A stretch of DNA of 64,000 nt from Protonemura montana (Eukaryota; Arthropoda; Insecta; Plecoptera; Nemouridae), in NCBI GenBank assembly GCA_947568835.1, contig OX387603.1, positions 15,648,651-15,712,650 of the forward strand, written 5' to 3'. Every line of letters begins with the position of its first letter. The first letter of the stretch is position 1. Both the position numbers and the translations under genes were made by a program. Below the pieces are notes generated by a model. It saw only the letters and a list, made by a program, of their open reading frames with translations. It did no database searches and was not told the origin of the DNA. This document shows, piece by piece, positions 58,501 to 64,000 of this stretch.

Positions 58501-61500
58501 AACCCTCCCCCACCCCCGGGTCACGGGGGTGTATAGACACAGCCCACCTTGCGAACGGTTTTGACATCCCACTATTTCAAACCCCGGATATTTATTTTCA
58601 AGTGGACACTTTAAATGACAGCGTGACCGACCAGAAATAGAGCCAATTGTGTTACACCTTTGGTCTTACCTTGAGAACATATTGAACTCTTCTTAACTTT
58701 TGGGGAAAGATTTATGGGCGTGATAATTCGTTGAGTTGCGAAACATCATAAAATATCTATTGCAGTTTTAGACAAGAATATGTCAACTATTTTGAAACAG
58801 TTTGGCTGAAAGCTTCGATTCCCCCTTCCGTTTTCCAATGGAATGGTTTTAGGTTTTCTTTTCAGCTTCTGTGCGAAACACGCGGCGCTTGTGAGGGACA
58901 TTCGCTTTATGTTCTTTAAGTGCCTTCAATTTAACATTTACAACAAGATTTTTGGTTTAAAAAAAATGTGGTTGACCTTGCACTGAAAGAGCGAAAGAGT
59001 CAAATTTTGTCAAAAGTCTCTATTTTATTTCGAATGTTGAAGGTGTTTTTCTTTTTCAAAATACGATTTCTTTTCGCAAGGAGCGTATAAGAAACGTTAT
59101 GTGATGCTGAAAAAATTACCCACCTAAATTCCCTGTAACCGTTCTCGCTTGTTTAGCCCGTAAAGAAAGCTTGCCAACAAATTTAAGTCTTGTAAATACA
59201 CATTTATACTTTAAAAATAAAAATAAAATAACCGAAATTGGCTGTTGTATTTAATATTGACATCCTAGTATTCTTAGTGTTTCTCTGTATTTTCCATATC
59301 CGCTAAGCTGAGCTCGAAGCCTCTTGGTCAAAGGCAGTATACCATTATCCACACTTCTACCAAATAATCCGTTCTTGCATTAGATCAACTTATTCAAGGC
59401 CAAACCAAAACCAAACCAAAGTTGGGGAAGATCGTTTTGAAATCGATCTTTTAAAAAGATCAAGATCGTATTTTTTTAGTTTAAATTCAAATTCGTTTCA
59501 ATAAAAGATAAAGTTCATTTAAAAGATCGTTTTCGAAAAAAAATCGTGTGATCTCTGGAAAAAACGTATTTTTTAGCACCTTTAGGTGCTGGGAAATGCA
59601 ATACAAATATAAAATTAGTAGGAACACAATGCGACGAGGACTGTTTTATAGTCAAGAATACAAGAAGAAAATTAACATCCTGTAAACACTTAACAGGAAC
59701 AAAAATGCCTTGCATGTTGTCTACAACGGACAGTGGTCAGTGGAACATGGCAGAAAGGGGGACTCGAATCTCGATGAACCAATTTGAGAAAAGCTGTGGT
59801 CATGGACAGGCACGGCGGACATACTAGGCAGCATTTGCATGCATCAATAAAACTAATATAAGCAAAACTAATAACCGTTTGGAATCCTGGAAATGCTTTC
59901 AAGTCTTTGAAGGAAACTGAAAGCTATGGAAAATATTGCCATTTGCCACTTTCAAATTTTTATTGTCAAGTGTTGTACAACAACAAACACCAAAAAAAAT
60001 ACAGACTGTGCAAACGATCTTGATCTTTTAAAACGATATTTTTAAAAAGATCGTTCCCCAACTGTGCCCCAAACCAAACCATGGACAGAATTGAGAACTA
60101 CCGTTTGCTAGCGTTATATGGCAGTGTCCACCCTCATAAAAGGTAATATATAAGTATGCAATGTTTAACAATAAGATCGGATAGGTAGGTACCTGTAATT
60201 GCCCACGGTCTCCAACGAGGTGTATTCGAACAAAAATGACAAGCTCAGGTATATATTGATAGGTGCACTCTCACATAATAAGTCTTATAAAATGTATATT
60301 ATAGACATCTCAGGTTATGCTTATGCAGTCTTATTGTACAGGTGCAATAAACCTAAAGGTGCGGGCATCGGATTTCAAATGAAAGGAAAATTATCGTCGG
60401 TAAGGTACCCACTTTTACAGTAACCGATCGATGGTATGCCAGATATTTCAAGAGCAAGTGCTGCTACAGTTTCCAACGGTAATATTCTGTTTTACAATTC
60501 ATTATGCATTGAGCAACGTCGATACAATCAATGTTATGGTGATGCACAATTTACTATTTGTTGTTATTTTCTGCTCGTTGTAAACTTAACGGTAAATAGT
60601 ACACATTGATGTTTGGACGATTTTTGCTGTGAATGCATTACAGTTATGTTATGCAGCACGATTCAGACGGGCGTTGAGTTGCATGCACTCCTTTGACAAT
60701 AGGTATTATTGCAGCCAGGAGTACAATATTAGATGAGGAACTGAACGGTGATTGGTCTAGCTTTGTTGCATTTCCTGTTCGCTATCGAACTATAGCTGGC
60801 TTTTGTAACGGTAAAGGTATTTTGCAAAGATGTATTGAGAGTAACACTGTTTTTGGTTTACTGTTAGATGAAAAATTAGGACTACGAAAATATATAAATT
60901 TATTTGTTAGTGCACAAAGTTGGAGGAAAAGTCCACCAACTTCAACGCAAGGCGCAAAAAAAAATATATTTTATTTTTCAATGTATAGGTATCGTGATGT
61001 CCTGTCCAGATAAACCCTTTCGGCACCCAGTCCACTTTCACACTGCAGCAATATGGACAACTCATAAAAGTGCTGAAGGTAAAGATATTCGAAATTTTAC
61101 CTATCAAAACGCATTCCAAATTTGGATCACCGGGCAATGGTACCGTCGTGGCACTTTCATTTTCCCCAGACCAGTGCAGTAAAAACTGCGAAACATGAAA
61201 GGTGCCGCAGCCTGCACCGAGAACTAAATGCGTAGGGTCGCCGCAGCCCCCAAAAAAGGGAAAGTGGTACAGCCCTAAAAGCAGACTGCGAATTTTACAC
61301 AGGTGCAGAGCTATTGACATTTTTTTTATAAGGAACACTTTGTCCGTCTCAAAAATTGATGCCCACACGGGGACTCAAACCCCAATCTTCACCTATCGCG
61401 GGTGTTGCTCTAGCCCGTTGAGCTACTTGGACACTGGCCTTTTGAGACGATTTTAGTGTATTTGATGAGATGGGCATCAATTTGGGCGTCAATTTGATGC

Positions 61501-62809
61501 CAATTGACTGACAGCAATTTGGGCAACCGTCTGGGCATCCATTTTTGATACTGTTTTAGTGTTCATAATAATAAAATACCCCGCGAATTGCAAGCGTTTG
61601 CAATTTAAAGAAGATTTCATCCAAAAAAAGCTATTGACCTATTTGCGGGGTAAGTTGTCAGAAGTAAAATAACAAAATAATAGTGCCTGGACTATGAAAC
61701 ACACAATTGCTACATTTTATGAACCATTAGAATAAAGCGTTTTGATTAAGAAAGGGCTTAGTGTAAGTAAAACGGTACAAAAAAGAATACGATTATAAAA
61801 AATATAAAAAAATATGCTTTACAAGTTGTGAAACTTGATTTTAGATTGCAAACGCTTGCGATGGGCAGAATATGGAGTAACTTTTATCACGAAAAGGTGG
61901 AAGAATGGCCAAGAAGTTTGTGTGGTTATTAATTTCTATAAAAAGTGTACACTGAAATCTGAAGGCGTCTGACTTATTCCATTGTTAGGTTAACTTTATA
62001 CATATAAGATAAGTTTTTTAGTATGTGTTTTGGAAGGACGAGTATAAACAGACACTCAGCTCAAGTGAATCTTTCGTTGGCTTGAAAGGGGACCTAGATG
62101 AAGGTGTTTTGCTTTTTGGCAGGTTTCCAGTATAGAGAAGTATTCAAATCAGGGTGTATTCATTTTCACAGAGGTTCTGAATAACTGGCAACAAGCTGCG
62201 AATTATATGACATTGCCAAGGAAAGAACAGAATATCTTTAGTGGTTCTATCTATGCTGATATCAGTTTACCTGTCAGATCACGAAAGAAATATTCGCGAA
62301 GGGAATGCGTTTGTTTATTCAAACAAAACTAGAAGGAGATCTATAAGAATGATAATGGTGACCGGTTATCCTGACCAGTGAACTTGTAAACAACCTGAGA
62401 TTTATCGAATAGGTGCAGCCACACAATATATCTTTAAGTTCTTAGACTAAATTATAAGGATAGGCATACATACCCACTATGTGTCAAGCAGTAATTACAA
62501 ATGAAAACTCTGCTATTTAAAAACGAAGAACACAGAAGGTGATGGTCTCCGCCCTAGCACATTGGCTTCGAAGACTCAGATTTTTAAATATCTATGTTTA
62601 CATTGAACTTGATTGCACCCCCAAACTAAAATCTGGACACACTATGAACACATAACCCTGCTTAGTAAAGGCATCGTCAACTCACGTTTGTCGATCTTCT
62701 TGTCTCGGTTGAATCGCACCCACCAAACGGGCCGCAGTTCAGTGATGATGTACACTAGTGAGTAGAACACCAAGAAGACGTAATCCAAAGCACCGAAATT
62801 CATCGACAT
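52545..62809 (-). CDS. shd: Cytochrome P450 CYP314A1-like (Shade), ecdysone 20-monooxygenase
   Basis: A mitochondrial-clan P450 expected to hydroxylate ecdysone at C20 to give 20-hydroxyecdysone. Firm exons (5' to 3'): 57862-57704, 56285-56087, 55517-55327, 55085-54884, 54426-54264, 54008-53842, 53696-53618, 53360-53154, 52658-52545; with the probable first exon 62809-62686 they give 534 aa, the usual size. Landmarks: PGP hinge (64-66) then LPYIGTKWIF, the RPDRY motif, LGRRMGFL, helix I IDFIAAGIHALANTLSFLLY, ExxR ESYR (399-402), APCIARILEEDLDIGGY, TVVLCHSWLA, PERW (453-456), heme loop FGVGKRSCPG with Cys481, and GEMEPQFEFMLVP. The last blocks and RILEED identify Shade rather than Disembodied or Shadow. 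In helix I the acid and threonine usual in P450s (Glu-Thr in fly Shade) read His345-Ala346. The long first intron holds repeats. Confidence 0.9.
56868..56935 (-). repeat. Possible tRNA-derived SINE fragment
   Basis: On the minus strand a B-box-like GGTTCGAGTTC (close to GGTTCGANTCC) lies about 40 nt downstream of TGGTCAGGCTG, a weak A box. No complete cloverleaf forms. It sits in an intron of the P450 gene. Confidence 0.22.
59420..60063. mobile_element. MITE-like element with 50-bp terminal inverted repeats
   Basis: The left end 59420-59469 (AGTTGGGGAAGATCGTTTTG onward) matches the reverse complement of 60014-60063. Both start AGTTGGGGAA and end TCAAGATCGT, and most bases between agree. The 644-bp interior has no transposase frame. 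Both flanks carry CCAAACCAAA-type sequence, but no clean target-site duplication could be set, so the superfamily is left open. It lies in the long first intron of the Shade gene model. Confidence 0.65.
61366..61437 (-). repeat. tRNA-like sequence, SINE head or tRNA pseudogene
   Basis: On the minus strand there is a good A box (TAGCTCAACGG) and B box (GGTTTGAGTCC, one mismatch). The D arm (GCTC/GAGC) and T arm (GGGG/CCCC) are intact and the acceptor stem is imperfect. The anticodon-arm loop CGCGATA lacks the universal U33, so it is unlikely to be a working tRNA. TTTTT follows at its 3' side. Ten-base inverted repeats (CGTCTCAAAA at 61345-61354, TTTTGAGACG at 61440-61449) flank it. Confidence 0.5.
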
Positions 62810-62810
62810 C
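62686..62810 (-). CDS. Probable first coding exon of Shade
   Basis: A good acceptor (TTTTTGTTGTAG) precedes G-ATG, and the exon ends AAAC|GTGAGT. Only one frame is open. It encodes 41 residues: MSMNFGALDYVFLVFY, a continuing hydrophobic stretch, then a Trp- and Arg/Lys-rich end (RPVWWVRFNRDKKIDK). The donor phase (1) fits the acceptor at 57862, and the joined protein reaches normal CYP314A1 length. A hydrophobic, ER-like leader fits published reports that Shade can locate to microsomes as well as mitochondria. The alternative is an exon of another membrane protein with a later exon that I did not find. Confidence 0.45.
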
Positions 62811-64000
62811 CTACAACAAAAACAACCCGCGATGAGAATCTGCAGCCGATCTCTACTATACCCCTCAGCTGCAGCGTATCATCATTGCTGATTTTGCAAC
62901 CAATGTATTGAACTTCATATATTATTCGAGTGGTTAAAGCGGACAATAGCTATTGTGGAGCAAAAGAGTTCACCTTTCACTTTCCTACCAGAGCTGTCTG
63001 GCAACCATTGACCGCACAACTGCAATAGGTCGTCTTTAAAAAGAGGTTGTTTTGCTCAATTTTCGTGAACCCTCTTACCGCCCCCTCGTCGGCCTAGCCG
63101 GTCGCACTGCTACCCTATATAACCTTCGGCTATAGATGCAATCCGATATAACCATGTGTACCGACGGTGAATCAAAGGTGTACACAGACAAGAAATGCTT
63201 GTGCTGTTGTGTGTAAAACAAATACACGGCGATTTTGCTCGATTTACCGACCACCTATAGCCAGACCCACATCCGCTCCATACCGGCGCACCAGGTTTCG
63301 GAGATGAGAGGTTCGGACCACCACATGTCAGATCATCTTCATCGACCGCCCTTGCCGCAGAACAAAACCATTGATGGTTTTTTAACAATCGCTTCACAGG
63401 TTATTGTATTCTTCACCAAAATACAAGAATTTCATCGTCGTTTTTTTCCCCAAATTAAAAAAAAAAAAACATTTCATCGCGAGTTCCGGTATTTTGTCTG
63501 GGTGTGTTATTTATTTTTTGTACGAAAAAGATAACCTAACGGGCAGTCCTTTATAATCTCCTATAATTACTGTTTAGGCCTCCTTATTGTTGCCGTTTAA
63601 GATCCAAGTCCAAGGCCAAGCGACCAGTGGCGTGCGAATTTCGTTAACACATTTCTATCTTGCGTTATGCAACTCGATGCTCCTTCAATATAGTCAGCAG
63701 ATGTGTCCGTCGATTTTTCGAAATCTTGAAAAGATTTCAATTTTGGTAGATATCTGCCCCACTCACGGTCAGCTGCCCATTTCGACAACCCTAGCCCACT
63801 GAGCACACGCAACATGTGTTTGGGCAACCCAGGTGCATCTAATGAAGCAGAATGCAAACAAATCTGCGTGCAGACTTTCAAATTTAAAGCTGCAATCCAA
63901 AGTAATAATAATAATAATAATAATGTGGTGGTGGTCTTAACAACAACCTCTTTTGCACCCTTTTTGCTTCGATCGGAACACATGCCATCCGCAACGGACT
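62811..64000. other. Window end, no gene recognised
   Basis: Upstream flank of the probable first Shade exon. Because that exon starts at a splice acceptor, an untranslated exon and the promoter may lie here or beyond the window. A (TAA)7 microsatellite is at 63903-63924. Confidence 0.4.
63903..63924 (+). repeat. (TAA)7 microsatellite
   Basis: Seven uninterrupted TAA triplets followed by T. Simple sequence, likely polymorphic. Confidence 0.9.

Larger units (their letters stand above)
57863..62685. other. Long non-coding interval upstream of the P450 core exons
   Basis: If the 62.7-kb exon belongs to Shade, this is its first intron (4.8 kb). Apart from the MITE-like element and the tRNA-like sequence, I found no coding region. 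Open frames here are short and lack family motifs. Confidence 0.5.

Noticed and set aside
59740-59830. Second tRNA-like B box inside the MITE-like element
   Set aside because: One B-box-like word with no matching A box or arms.
60907-61368. 153-codon minus-strand open frame
   Set aside because: It overlaps the tRNA-like sequence and its inverted repeat, shows no known domain, and its composition is not coding-like.

Overview
The window is nuclear DNA of an arthropod. The evidence is spliced genes with short GT-AG introns in AT-rich DNA, a divergent ionotropic receptor (IR), an insect-type core alpha-1,3-fucosyltransferase (FucTA), and a cytochrome P450 that reads as Shade/CYP314A1, the arthropod ecdysone 20-monooxygenase. 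A complete 7-dehydrocholesterol reductase (DHCR7), which Drosophila lacks, points to a crustacean, myriapod, collembolan or another lineage outside the well-known insects. The species cannot be named from this sequence.

Layout. 1-6031 holds no recognised gene; it contains a dispersed-repeat relic, two palindromes and a weak candidate core promoter near 5.34 kb. 6032-19408 is a head-to-tail array of three Helitron-family rolling-circle transposons: two non-autonomous copies (6032-8492 and 8493-9412), then a 10-kb autonomous copy (9413-19408) with an intact 1847-residue Rep-helicase at 11916-17459. The array ends 54 bp before the first coding exon of DHCR7 (+ strand, five exons, 19486-22710). 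A tRNA-Glu(TTC) lies at 23695-23766 on the minus strand. 24-38 kb has no recognisable coding gene, but a CpG-rich segment with a splice donor near 24.0-24.17 kb may be a distant 5' exon. FucTA (+ strand, five coding exons) spans 38324-44841. Two minus-strand genes follow: an IR (ten exons, 51357 to 47088) and Shade (nine certain exons, 57862 to 52545, plus a probable first exon at 62810-62686). A 644-bp MITE-like element and tRNA-like SINE heads lie in the long first intron of Shade.

I rebuilt the four host gene models exon by exon. All have compatible splice phases and reach typical family lengths: DHCR7 421 aa, FucTA 522 aa, IR 610 aa, Shade 534 aa.

The genes do not form an operon. Two of them act in sterol and ecdysteroid metabolism: DHCR7 acts at the 7-dehydrocholesterol/cholesterol step and Shade makes the active moulting hormone. 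The most unusual features are the junction-perfect tandem Helitron array, a TATGGTATTC minisatellite whose length differs between family members, the proximity of the array to the DHCR7 splice acceptor, and a Shade I-helix in which the usual acid-threonine pair reads His-Ala.
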